Shown here: one piece after another, positions 44,043 through 50,944 of the stretch
How positions within the stretch are numbered: position 1 is the stretch's first letter
How the letters are laid out: each line of letters begins with the position of its first letter
From: Hyphomicrobiaceae bacterium
GTDB taxonomy: Bacteria; Pseudomonadota; Alphaproteobacteria; Rhizobiales; Hyphomicrobiaceae
NCBI GenBank assembly: GCA_020638035.1
Contig: JACKJI010000006.1
Span: forward strand, 64,501-128,500
Direction: 5' to 3'
DNA length: 64,000 nt
Program-made: the position numbers and the translations under genes
The notes under the pieces: model-generated
The model's input: the letters and a program-made list of their open reading frames with translations, nothing else
What the model was told of the DNA's origin: nothing
Databases searched by the model: none

Positions 44043-44488
44043 AAACGGTCCCCTTATTGATCGTCACTGTTGTCGCCGTGATCGCAGGCGTCGTATCCAC
44101 CTCCCTCGCGAAGGAGAAGGCTAAACCCGCTACTTCAACACAGGCAAAGCTCATTGAGCCGCACTTCGCATCCCGCGGCAAACCCAGTGCCGCCTACGGC
44201 GAGAAGGTCTTTGTCGAGTACTGCGCCGTCTGCCACGGGCTGCACGGTCAGGGTGACGGCCCGCGGACGGCCTTCTTCAGCGACCAACAGTACATTCCAG
44301 ATCTGACTGTGGACGGCTTTCTGGACAAGCGTGATAATGAGTTGCTCACCGCTGTGCGGGAAGGACTGGCCCGTTATGACAAGCCGGCGATCGTTATGCC
44401 TCAGTTCAAGTACATATTAGGCGATACGGAGATCCGGAGTGTTATCGCCTACGTCAAGACGCTGACGGTGCGGGAGAAGAAGCGCTAG
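44039..44488 (+). CDS. pcrC: Monoheme cytochrome c, electron donor to the reductase
   Basis: A 149-residue protein with an N-terminal hydrophobic segment ('VPLLIVTVVAVIAGVVSTSLA') that acts as signal or membrane anchor, one heme site Cys62-x-x-Cys65-His66 ('YCAVCHGLHGQGDGP') and a likely axial Met in 'IVMPQFKYIL'. It is a class I cytochrome c of the periplasm. By place it carries electrons to PcrB. PcrC of Dechloromonas is a multiheme NirT-type protein, so this is functionally but not structurally the same; the symbol is given for position. The ATG overlaps the chaperone stop (ATGA). It is the last gene of the operon. Confidence 0.8.
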   Translation: MKTVPLLIVTVVAVIAGVVSTSLAKEKAKPATSTQAKLIEPHFASRGKPSAAYGEKVFVEYCAVCHGLHGQGDGPRTAFFSDQQYIPDLTVDGFLDKRDNELLTAVREGLARYDKPAIVMPQFKYILGDTEIRSVIAYVKTLTVREKKR

Positions 44489-44729
44489 TTCCGCACCTGA
44501 CACCGGGCTAACGCCTATACGGAAACAGAATGTGGCGACTTAGCCTAGACGCTATCTCGCAGAGTATCGGGATGTTCAACGCTGCTGACCGATGGGACGC
44601 GCTGAGAGCCGATCGGTTGCTTTGACGGTACGCCCAATTCAGGCATCACTCGTTTACCTGAGGGACATACAATCGCAAGCAGTAGCGACACCCCAGGCCT
44701 GGGCCGTCGCCGTTTCAAGGAGGTCCGAT

Positions 44730-45044
44730 ATGTCGAAACTGCCCAAAGCAGCCCAGAAGACGGCTGATGCCTTTCCCGAGGTCTGGAAGGCCTACCAACA
44801 GCTCGGCGCCGCAACAGAATCTGCAGGCCCCCTCGATGCAAAGACTCGCCGGTTGATCAAGCTCGCAATCGCGATGGGTGCCGGCTTCGACAGTGCAGCT
44901 CGGTCTCACATTCGCCGCGCACTCAGCGAGGATGGTGTGACGGTTGATGAGTTGCGTCATGTCGCCCTGCTGGCAATCACGACGACCGGTTGGTCCCGTG
45001 GGGTCAGAGCGCTCGACATGATCGAAACGGTTATGGCCGAGTAA
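44730..45044 (+). CDS. Carboxymuconolactone decarboxylase/AhpD-like protein without the CxxC pair
   Basis: A 104-residue helical protein of the CMD/AhpD fold ('LDAKTRRLIKLAIAMGAGFDSAARSHIRRALSEDGVTVDELRHVALLAITTTGW'). In AhpD-like peroxidase partners a CxxC lies before the conserved histidine; here that place reads 'FDSAARSH', so thiol redox chemistry is not expected. The His is kept. AAGGAGG ends 8 bases before the ATG at 44730, a strong start. It is 240 bases after the cytochrome gene and may have its own promoter. A role in handling reactive chlorine products is possible but not shown. Confidence 0.8.
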   Translation: MSKLPKAAQKTADAFPEVWKAYQQLGAATESAGPLDAKTRRLIKLAIAMGAGFDSAARSHIRRALSEDGVTVDELRHVALLAITTTGWSRGVRALDMIETVMAE

Positions 45045-45436
45045 GCCCGCGCGAGCGCCATGCGTATCGTGCCGTCGCGCCCATTGCGCCGGTCCGTTCG
45101 CCAAAACCAGACCCAATCCCTGCTCCCCGTAGTCATCAGGCAAAAATTTAAAACGGACACGGCAGGGTCACGCAAGCTCCCCCCCCCCTTGGTGAATGAC
45201 GCTCCGGGTCAGTCGCGTTGATTTGAGGCACTGGATCGCTTGACCGCTTGACCACCGGGAGCGGTCCTGCTTCGCGCTCAGCCGGCTCACAACTCACTAC
45301 TTTCGCGCCACGCATTCAGCTCTTGAAATCGGTACGTCTTTTTGGCGCGTATGTCTGGCTCATAAGTCGCGCATTTATAGTTCTTGTCAGTTCTGTAGGT
45401 TTGCACCATAATAATGCGTATAAGGAGGAATGCTGC
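45045..45436. other. Intergenic stretch with no clear feature
   Basis: About 390 bases between the cargo and the toxin-antitoxin pair. A run of ten C lies near 45179-45188. The last 60 bases before 45437 are AT-rich and probably hold the antitoxin promoter. I see no gene. Confidence 0.4.
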
Positions 45437-45682
45437 ATGCCTACCATTTCTGTTCATGTCGATGATGCTACGCACCACGAAGTCGAGATGCTGGCCGAAC
45501 AACTCGACCGCTCCAAATCTTGGGTCGTCGGAGACGCCTTGCGTCCCTACCTCGAACACAACCGCTGGATGCTCGCCAGCACTGCACGCGCGCAAGCAGA
45601 GCTGCGTTCCGTCGAGTTCACGCCTATTTCCCATGAGGCGGCCACCGCCGAAATCATTGCCCACGCCAAGTCCCTTGATTGA
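45437..45682 (+). CDS. Antitoxin of a ParD/RelB-like pair
   Basis: An 81-residue protein beginning 'MPTISVHVDDATHHEVEMLAEQLDRSKSWVVGDALRPYLEHN', a ribbon-helix-helix DNA-binding domain of CopG/ParD type. The C-terminal half would bind the toxin. An AAGGAGG site lies 8 bases before the ATG at 45437. The stop codon shares a base with the toxin start (TGATG), the typical coupled arrangement. It should repress its own promoter and neutralise the toxin encoded next. Confidence 0.85.
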   Translation: MPTISVHVDDATHHEVEMLAEQLDRSKSWVVGDALRPYLEHNRWMLASTARAQAELRSVEFTPISHEAATAEIIAHAKSLD

Positions 45683-45969
45683 TGGAACTCCGCTGGCACC
45701 CGCATGCCGTGGCCGATGTCAAAGCCGCGATTGACTATTGCCGCCCGCGCTGGCCGGGCCCTGCCATGGAGCTTGCCGAACATATCCTCGCGCATGTAGC
45801 GCACCTTGCGGATTTCCCCAACGCCGGCCGACCAGGATTCCTCACCGGCACTCGCGAACTGGTCGTGCCACGGTTTCCATTGCTCATCGTCTACGAAGTC
45901 ACGGGCGAGGTTGTTACCTTCCTGCGCGTGTATCACCAGTCCCAACGCCTGCCAGGACAGCGAGACTGA
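45682..45969 (+). CDS. ParE/RelE-family toxin
   Basis: A 95-residue protein with the ParE/RelE pattern: 'ELRWHPHAVADVKAAIDYC', 'DFPNAGRPGFLTGTRELVVPRFPLLIVYEV' and 'VVTFLRVYHQSQRLP'. ParE members poison DNA gyrase; RelE members cut mRNA at the ribosome. The ending 'RVYHQSQ' and the arginine before it are closer to ParE. It is coupled to the antitoxin by a one-base overlap. On this element the pair probably selects against loss. Confidence 0.9.
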   Translation: MELRWHPHAVADVKAAIDYCRPRWPGPAMELAEHILAHVAHLADFPNAGRPGFLTGTRELVVPRFPLLIVYEVTGEVVTFLRVYHQSQRLPGQRD

Positions 45970-45972
45970 CCC

Positions 45973-46164
45973 ATGCTGGCCATTCTGCATTCCACCTTCA
46001 CCAACTGGAACAACCAGATCATCGCGGCTGTCGCGCGCGTCCTTCCAAACCCTGCTGCCTACATCTTCGTCCGTCGTCAGGCTCCTTACATCCGCATCGT
46101 GCACTGGAAAACGTACCAGCGGTGGCGTTCCCTCACCCACAAGGCGCACGAGGCATGCTCATAG
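45973..46164 (+). CDS. Small hypothetical protein between toxin and resolvase
   Basis: A 63-residue basic protein ('MLAILHSTFTNWNNQIIAAVARVLPNPAAYIFVRRQAPYIRIVHWKTYQRWRSL'). I do not recognise it. It begins three bases after the toxin stop and overlaps the resolvase start by 10 bases, which is the main reason to accept it. Many Trp, Arg and Tyr residues would suit a small DNA-binding or membrane-associated protein. Confidence is low. Confidence 0.4.
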   Translation: MLAILHSTFTNWNNQIIAAVARVLPNPAAYIFVRRQAPYIRIVHWKTYQRWRSLTHKAHEACS

Positions 46165-46718
46165 GTTATGCTCGTGTGTCTACCCAGCAGCAGAACCTCG
46201 ACCGCCAGGTCGCGGCTCTAACGGCCGCAGGCTGCGCGCGCATCTTCGCCGAGAAGGCTTCTGGCAAGAGCACCGGCAACCGAGCCGAACTGGCCAAGGC
46301 CATTGCCGCCCTCACGCCGGGCGACGTGCTGCTTCTTGCGGAGTGGGACCGTGCGACCCGCTCCATGATGGACGGCATCGACATCATCCGCCAGGTCGCG
46401 GCCTGCCAGGCGACCGTCAAAGCGCTGGACAAGCCCTGGCTTGATCTCACAACCCCCATCGGGTGTGGATTCCTTGCGTTCCTCTCGGCGCTGGCCGAGG
46501 ACGAACGTCACCGCATTGTTGACCGTGCGGCCTCCGGTCGGAAGGCGGCCCGGGCCCGAGGCGCTCGCTTCGGCCGCAAACCCAAGCTCGACGCCCATCA
46601 GCGCGAGCATGCGTTCAAGCTCATGGATGAGAACCTGTCCGATCGCGCCATCGGCCGCGCCCTGGGCGTTCATCACGGCACCATCGCCCGTCTGCGAAAG
46701 ACCGGCGCGCTTGGATAA
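46155..46718 (+). CDS. Small serine resolvase
   Basis: A 187-residue resolvase, complete: catalytic serine in 'YARVSTQQQNLDRQ', 'LLLAEWDRATRSMMDGIDII', the E-helix 'FLAFLSALAEDERHRIVDRA' and a C-terminal helix-turn-helix 'LSDRAIGRALGVHHGTIARL'. It is typical of Tn3-family and plasmid resolvases, which resolve dimers at a res site. It starts inside the preceding small gene and is followed, with an 8-base overlap, by another small gene. It may resolve multimers of the excised circle. Confidence 0.93.
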   Translation: MLIGYARVSTQQQNLDRQVAALTAAGCARIFAEKASGKSTGNRAELAKAIAALTPGDVLLLAEWDRATRSMMDGIDIIRQVAACQATVKALDKPWLDLTTPIGCGFLAFLSALAEDERHRIVDRAASGRKAARARGARFGRKPKLDAHQREHAFKLMDENLSDRAIGRALGVHHGTIARLRKTGALG

Positions 46719-47007
46719 CACCCCAAACCTTCTCACCGAGTCAGGCATAGAGAGAGCCATCGAGACCTACGCCCGTACACTGCTGGTCTCTCACGACGAG
46801 AAACAGCTCACAGCCCATGCACACAAGCTTATCGATCAGGTCGCCACCCACATCCGTGCCTCGCATGGCACCATTCGCCCCCGAGTCATGTCCGGACTTG
46901 TGCGGGCCACACGCGCTGCCGCACAGCGTGAGTTTCCGACTGTGGTACGCGAGATGTTTGAGGCTCTCGATCTGAGCCAGTCGTCGGCCAATCCGAAATC
47001 TAGTTAG
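46711..47007 (+). CDS. Small hypothetical protein after the resolvase
   Basis: A 98-residue helical protein ('ERAIETYARTLLVSHDEKQLTAHAHKLIDQVATHIRASHG', 'GLVRATRAAAQREFPTVVREMFEALDL'). I do not recognise it. The only start near the resolvase end is TTG at 46711; the longer upstream frame is antisense-like in composition. The even helical character suggests a real protein of the resolvase operon. Confidence 0.5.
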   Translation: MDNTPNLLTESGIERAIETYARTLLVSHDEKQLTAHAHKLIDQVATHIRASHGTIRPRVMSGLVRATRAAAQREFPTVVREMFEALDLSQSSANPKSS

Positions 47008-47043
47008 TTTGGTGACAGCCGTGGTGGCCGAAATCAGCTGACT

Positions 47044-47403
47044 CTAAGGTCTCACAAACTCGCGCGCCAAATGCAGTAGCTGCCGTATCGAATGCGGTTT
47101 GGCGACGTACGCATTGGCTGGGCAACCGTCCGCCTGCAATTGCTCCTCAATTTCGTCGGATGACGCGGACAAGAAGATCACCGGACCTTTGCAGTAGCGA
47201 CGGTATGTCTTGAATACGTCGATGCCATGCATCCCTGGCATTCGTCCATTGAGGATAAGCAGGCGAGGCGGCACGCAGATAATCTTTGGCAGTGCCACCA
47301 ACGGATCGTCGAACGCATCGACGTGATAGCCTTCGGCCTGGAAAGCCATCTTCAGGCTCGTCAGCGTGCCCTTTTCATCTTCGATGATCGTCACGGTCGT
47401 CAT
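47044..47403 (-). CDS. Stand-alone receiver domain lacking the phosphorylatable Asp
   Basis: A 119-residue CheY-like protein. It keeps the acidic start 'IIEDEKG', the beta-3 strand and 'FLSASSDEIEEQL', and the lysine in 'YVAKPHS', but at the phosphorylation site it reads 'LLILNGRMPGMHG', with Asn instead of Asp. There is no output domain. The wording resembles ChvI-type regulators of alphaproteobacteria truncated after the receiver. It should not be phosphorylated in the normal way and may act as a constitutive or dominant-negative partner. It lies next to the right end of the element, opposite to the resolvase genes. Confidence 0.8.
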   Translation of the reverse strand: MTTVTIIEDEKGTLTSLKMAFQAEGYHVDAFDDPLVALPKIICVPPRLLILNGRMPGMHGIDVFKTYRRYCKGPVIFLSASSDEIEEQLQADGCPANAYVAKPHSIRQLLHLAREFVRP

Positions 47404-47550
47404 TGCTTCACGTTACGTGGGGATTCCGACTGAACCTTGTTGCTAGAGCGCAGCCGCAGAAACCCTCAACGTTGGGTGACCGTCACTCAGTACCGCCGAT
47501 ACTGAGGCGGCATTTGCCCAGCCAGGATTGCTTATTTGGCTTCACGGCAT

Positions 47551-47572
47551 TGGTCGCTAGTTGGTCGCTAGG
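47551..47572 (+). repeat. Right arm-type site of the integrase
   Basis: The same 22-base block as 7122-7143 (two TGGTCGCTAG at 11-base period), 46 bases inside the right attachment site and in the same orientation. In the excised circle both copies would flank the core site. Confidence 0.75.
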
Positions 47573-47618
47573 CCCAAAGAAGGGAAATTGGGGCCACTCG
47601 TTATGTCATTGAAAAGAC

Positions 47619-47668
47619 TGGCGCGCCCGAAAGGATTCGAACCTCTGACCCCCAGATTCGTAGTCTGG
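47619..47668 (-). repeat. Right attachment site (inside tRNA-Arg)
   Basis: Fifty bases identical to 6969-7018, starting exactly at the CCA end and reaching the 5' strand of the anticodon stem. Anticodon-region crossovers are usual for tyrosine integrases using tRNA genes. Confidence 0.95.
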
Positions 47669-47695
47669 TGCTCTATCCAGCTGAGCTACGGGCGC
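47619..47695 (-). tRNA. tRNA-Arg (ACG), with encoded CCA
   Basis: Read on the minus strand the 77 bases fold as a full tRNA: 7-bp acceptor GCGCCCG/CGGGCGC, D arm GCTC/GAGC, anticodon stem CCAGA/TCTGG around CTACGAA (anticodon ACG), 5-base variable region, T arm with TTCGAAT, and a 3' end G-CCA. It is the insertion site of the 40-kb element; its 3' 50 bases are restored by the element, so the gene stays functional. Confidence 0.97.
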
Positions 47696-47931
47696 TTGCC
47701 GGGCACCGGCGCATCACGCGCGGGCGCCAAAAACGGGGCGACACAAGGCCAGCCCGTTCGGAGGCGACACGTCTAACCGCTCCGGCGGCCAAGTGCAAGG
47801 GGTTTGCGGCGGCCGAATTTCACAGCCGTCGCGCGCGCCTCCAACCACCGCCTGAACGAACGCTCCGACAGCAGCAAGACCAATCCAAGTCAGCGATTTT
47901 CAGTAAGAGGCGACGTGGCACCCAGCCGGTC

Positions 47932-49473
47932 TCATGCGACCGTCGAACGGTCCGGCAACTCGATCAGGAAGGCCGCACCACGGTCGGTCTCAAGGAGTTG
48001 CAGCCGGCCGCCGTGGGCTGCGATCAGCTCTGCCGCAATGGCGAGGCCCAGACCGGTGCCGCCCTTGCGCATTCCGCCCTGGAACGCGCGGAACAGGTTC
48101 TCACGCGCCTTGGGCGGAACACCTGGCCCGTTGTCGCGCACCTCCAACGAGACGCGACGTCCTTCGCGCCAGGCCCGCACGCTGACGTGTCCCGGGCTGG
48201 AGCGGCCTTCGGCCTCGAGCCCCTCCAGCGCCTGCACGGCATTGCGCACGAGGTTGGACAAGACACGGAACAGATGCTCGCGGTCGGCATCGATGCGCAG
48301 CGTGTCTTCGATGTCGACGCTCCACTCGATCACGCCTTCGCGCGGCAATCCGAGCCCATCGGCGACCTCATCCACCATCGGACGCAACCGCATCAGTTCG
48401 CGGCGAGGAGCCGCCTCCTCCGCGCGACCGAATTTCAGCGAGTCGTTGCAGAAGTTGATGGCACGATCGAGAGAGGCAATGAGCTTGGGCGCAAATCGCT
48501 GCACGGTCGCATCGGGAATGTCGGTGAGGCGGTCTGAGATGAGTTGCGCGTTGGCCAGCATGTTTCGCAGGTCGTGATTGATCTTCGATACCGCGAGACC
48601 GAGCTGCGCCAAACGATTTTTCTGCAGGAAAAGCTGGGAGAGTTCGCGCTGCATGCGGGCGAGTTCGCGCTCGGCCGTACCGATCTCGTCGTGACGGCCC
48701 GACGGCGCGATGATCCGCTCGGGATCTTCAGGGTTCTGTGAGAACCTCACCATGTTGCGCGTGATGCGCATCATCGGCTGCACGAGTAGATAAGAAAGCG
48801 CCAGATAGACGAGCGCCGCCGTTATCAGTGAGATCATGATCGACAGCCCCAGGATGTTGAGGCCGTAGCGGACCATGACCTTCTTCAGCGGCACCTCGGG
48901 AATAACGATCTCGATGAAGTCCTCCGGATTGTCTCCGACAGGACCGATGACACGGATGGTGCGCGTGTCACCGTAGATGAAGGTCGCGAACGCGTCGCCG
49001 ATGAGGGCGAGGCGCAGCGAGATGCCGCCGAGGAAGCCTTCGTCGCGCGGACGCAGATCGTAATGCGCATCGATCGCCATCGGCTCGTCCGCCGGCAGCA
49101 CGACGCGGCGGCGACCGTCCCGGCGAACCGCGACGGCCTTCACCTGCGCCGTGCGCAACAGCTCGGCGCGCACCTTCGGCGGGACATCGCCACCCGGCAC
49201 CGCTTCCGCCGCAAGTGACGCGACTTGTGCGGCGGTCAGCCGGTCGGAAAGCCAGGCGATGCGGTAGTTGGCGACGGAGGGTACAAAGATCAGTACCTCC
49301 GCCAACATAACAAAACCCGAGGTCAGCAAGAGCAGCTTTGCGGGCAGCCCGAGACTGAGCCAGCCCCGGCGCGAGGCATCGAGCATACGCGACACCGACC
49401 GCGCCCGCTCACCGACGGAGGGCTGCCCAACAAAGCCGTTCTTTGTCCTCTGGTCCAACGGGGCCTCGTTCAT
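47932..49473 (-). CDS. Sensor histidine kinase (chromosomal)
   Basis: A 513-residue kinase. Two membrane segments ('LPAKLLLLTSGFVMLAEVLIFVP' at about 40-62 and 'LNILGLSIMISLITAALVYLALSYLLV' at about 235-262) enclose a periplasmic domain of about 170 residues. A HAMP region follows, then the H-box 'GLAVSKINHDLRNMLANAQL', and the ATPase motifs 'LVRNAVQAL', 'DNGPGVP' and 'GGTGLGLAIA'. It autophosphorylates and passes the phosphate to an unidentified regulator. Start chosen at 49473 (MNEAPL). It ends the minus-strand chromosomal run and is first beyond the tRNA, so it marks core genome. Confidence 0.88.
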   Translation of the reverse strand: MNEAPLDQRTKNGFVGQPSVGERARSVSRMLDASRRGWLSLGLPAKLLLLTSGFVMLAEVLIFVPSVANYRIAWLSDRLTAAQVASLAAEAVPGGDVPPKVRAELLRTAQVKAVAVRRDGRRRVVLPADEPMAIDAHYDLRPRDEGFLGGISLRLALIGDAFATFIYGDTRTIRVIGPVGDNPEDFIEIVIPEVPLKKVMVRYGLNILGLSIMISLITAALVYLALSYLLVQPMMRITRNMVRFSQNPEDPERIIAPSGRHDEIGTAERELARMQRELSQLFLQKNRLAQLGLAVSKINHDLRNMLANAQLISDRLTDIPDATVQRFAPKLIASLDRAINFCNDSLKFGRAEEAAPRRELMRLRPMVDEVADGLGLPREGVIEWSVDIEDTLRIDADREHLFRVLSNLVRNAVQALEGLEAEGRSSPGHVSVRAWREGRRVSLEVRDNGPGVPPKARENLFRAFQGGMRKGGTGLGLAIAAELIAAHGGRLQLLETDRGAAFLIELPDRSTVA

Positions 49474-49507
49474 TGCGTTGCCGGCTTCCCGGCACGCCAC
49501 GCATTCC

Positions 49508-50944
49508 TTAGCCCAGTTTTGCCAGGATGCCGATCACCTTCCTCACCCATGGATTACCGGGAGCGGCTGAGAAATACTTAATGGCAGCGCGCTTATTCAC
49601 CTCAGAAAGAGTCGGATAGGGCGAAATGTAACCGGTCATCGCCTTGACCTTCATCTTCTGGGATATGGCGAGCGACCACATCTGAATCAACTCGCCCGCA
49701 TGCGCGCCGACGATGGTGGTGCCGAGAATCCGGCCACCCTTGCCGACCACGACCTTGACGTGGCCGTGCACGGCGCGTTCGGCCTGTGCGCGGTCGTTCT
49801 CGTGATAGGGCCAGCGCAGCACCGAGATCTTGCCATGCGTCTTGCGAGCCTGCTCCTCGCTGAGGCCCACGTGCGCCAGCTCCGGATCGGTGTAGGTGAC
49901 CCAGGGCACGATGCTGGTATCGGCGGTGGCTCCCAGCCGGAACAGGGCCCGGCGGATAACGATGCCGGCATGGTAGTTGGCAACGTGCGTGAACTGCAGA
50001 CCACCGGTCACGTCACCGATGGCGAACACCTTCGGATTGGAGGTGACGAGGCCTGGCGAGACCTTGATGCCCGAACGCTCGTAGGCGATGCCGGCGGCTT
50101 CCAGGCCGAGATCCGAAATATTGGGCCGCCGTCCGGTAGCGATCAGGATATGCGTTCCTTCAACCGTTTCGGTGGCATTGCCTTCACCAACGGTCACCCG
50201 GATGGCGCCCTTGCCGCCTTCGACACGCTGCACCCGCGCCCCCTCGCGGATATCGAGGCCTTCCTTGCGCAATTGATCCAGCAGGACCTCGGTCATCTCC
50301 GGGTCGTCCTTCGCCAGCGCCCTGGCGCCTTCCAGCACCGTAACGCGCGAGCCAAGACGCATATGCGCCTGCGCCATCTCCATGCCAATCGGGCCGCCGC
50401 CGACAACGATCAGGTGGCCAATCGGCTCGGCATTGTCGAAGATCGTCTCGTTTGTGAAATGCGGCGTCTCAGCCAGCCCCGGGATCGGCGGCACCAGCGG
50501 GGATGACCCCGTGGCGATGACGAAGCGGCGTGCCGTAATGCGATAGTCACCCGCGGCCACCGTGCTCTTGTCGACGAACCGTCCCGCGGCCTGGATCAAC
50601 TTCACGCCGAGCCCTTCGAAGCGCTCCACGCTGTCGTTCGGAGCGATGGCGCCGATGACGCTATGCACGTGATCGTGGACCGCCTTGGCATTGATCTGAG
50701 GCACGACCGGCGCAATGCCGAACGGACCGCTCGTGCGCATGATGTGGGCGCGATGTCCTGCCGCGATCAGGGCCTTCGAGGGGACGCAGCCATAGTTGAG
50801 GCAGTCGCCACCCATCTTGCCCTTCTCGATGAGCACCACGCGTTGGCCGAACGCTGCGGCGGCAGCCGCCACGGACAGTCCGCCAGATCCTGCGCCGATG
50901 ACGCAAAGATCGACGCTCAAGGTGTTGCCGTTAGACGGTGCCAT
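49508..50944 (-). CDS. FAD/NAD(P) disulfide oxidoreductase (mercuric reductase/lipoamide dehydrogenase-like)
   Basis: A 478-residue class I flavoprotein: FAD site 'CVIGAGSGGLSVAAAAA', redox-active cysteines in 'GGDCLNYGCVPSKA', NAD site 'IVVGGGPIGMEMAQ', second FAD motif 'KVFAIGDVTGGLQFTHVA', and a C-terminal dimer domain ending 'SPYPTLSEVNKRAA'. It lacks the N-terminal heavy-metal domain and the C-terminal Cys pair of MerA, so mercury reduction is unlikely. Its ATG lies 14 bases before the stop of the upstream TVP38 gene; the same pair is often fused or adjacent in other bacteria. The true electron acceptor is unknown. Confidence 0.9.
   Translation of the reverse strand: MAPSNGNTLSVDLCVIGAGSGGLSVAAAAAAFGQRVVLIEKGKMGGDCLNYGCVPSKALIAAGHRAHIMRTSGPFGIAPVVPQINAKAVHDHVHSVIGAIAPNDSVERFEGLGVKLIQAAGRFVDKSTVAAGDYRITARRFVIATGSSPLVPPIPGLAETPHFTNETIFDNAEPIGHLIVVGGGPIGMEMAQAHMRLGSRVTVLEGARALAKDDPEMTEVLLDQLRKEGLDIREGARVQRVEGGKGAIRVTVGEGNATETVEGTHILIATGRRPNISDLGLEAAGIAYERSGIKVSPGLVTSNPKVFAIGDVTGGLQFTHVANYHAGIVIRRALFRLGATADTSIVPWVTYTDPELAHVGLSEEQARKTHGKISVLRWPYHENDRAQAERAVHGHVKVVVGKGGRILGTTIVGAHAGELIQMWSLAISQKMKVKAMTGYISPYPTLSEVNKRAAIKYFSAAPGNPWVRKVIGILAKLG

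Larger units (their letters stand above)
6969..47668. mobile_element. 40.65-kb integrative and mobilizable element in tRNA-Arg, carrying perchlorate respiration genes
   Basis: Bounded by a perfect 50-bp direct repeat (6969-7018 and 47619-47668) identical to the 3' part of the tRNA-Arg gene, with a tyrosine integrase 170 bases inside the left end and paired 10-bp integrase arm-like repeats inside both ends. It carries integrase, excisionase-like protein, ParA, RepA with iterons, HUH Rep, an FtsK-like motor, MobC and relaxase. No VirB-type secretion genes are visible, so transfer probably depends on a helper or on the FtsK-like module. Cargo: perchlorate reduction, a potassium channel, a STAND ATPase, a PIN protein and a toxin-antitoxin pair. 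Confidence 0.88.

Noticed and set aside
6969..47668. Self-transmissible conjugative element with type IV secretion system
   Set aside because: No VirB4, VirB-channel or TraG/VirD4-like full coupling protein was recognised; only MobC, relaxase and an FtsK-like motor.
49700..50506. Plus-strand frame inside the oxidoreductase region
   Set aside because: Shadow of the flavoprotein gene on the other strand; no recognisable domain.
49508..50944. Mercuric reductase (merA)
   Set aside because: Lacks the C-terminal vicinal cysteines and any mer neighbours, so only a general disulfide-oxidoreductase call is supported.
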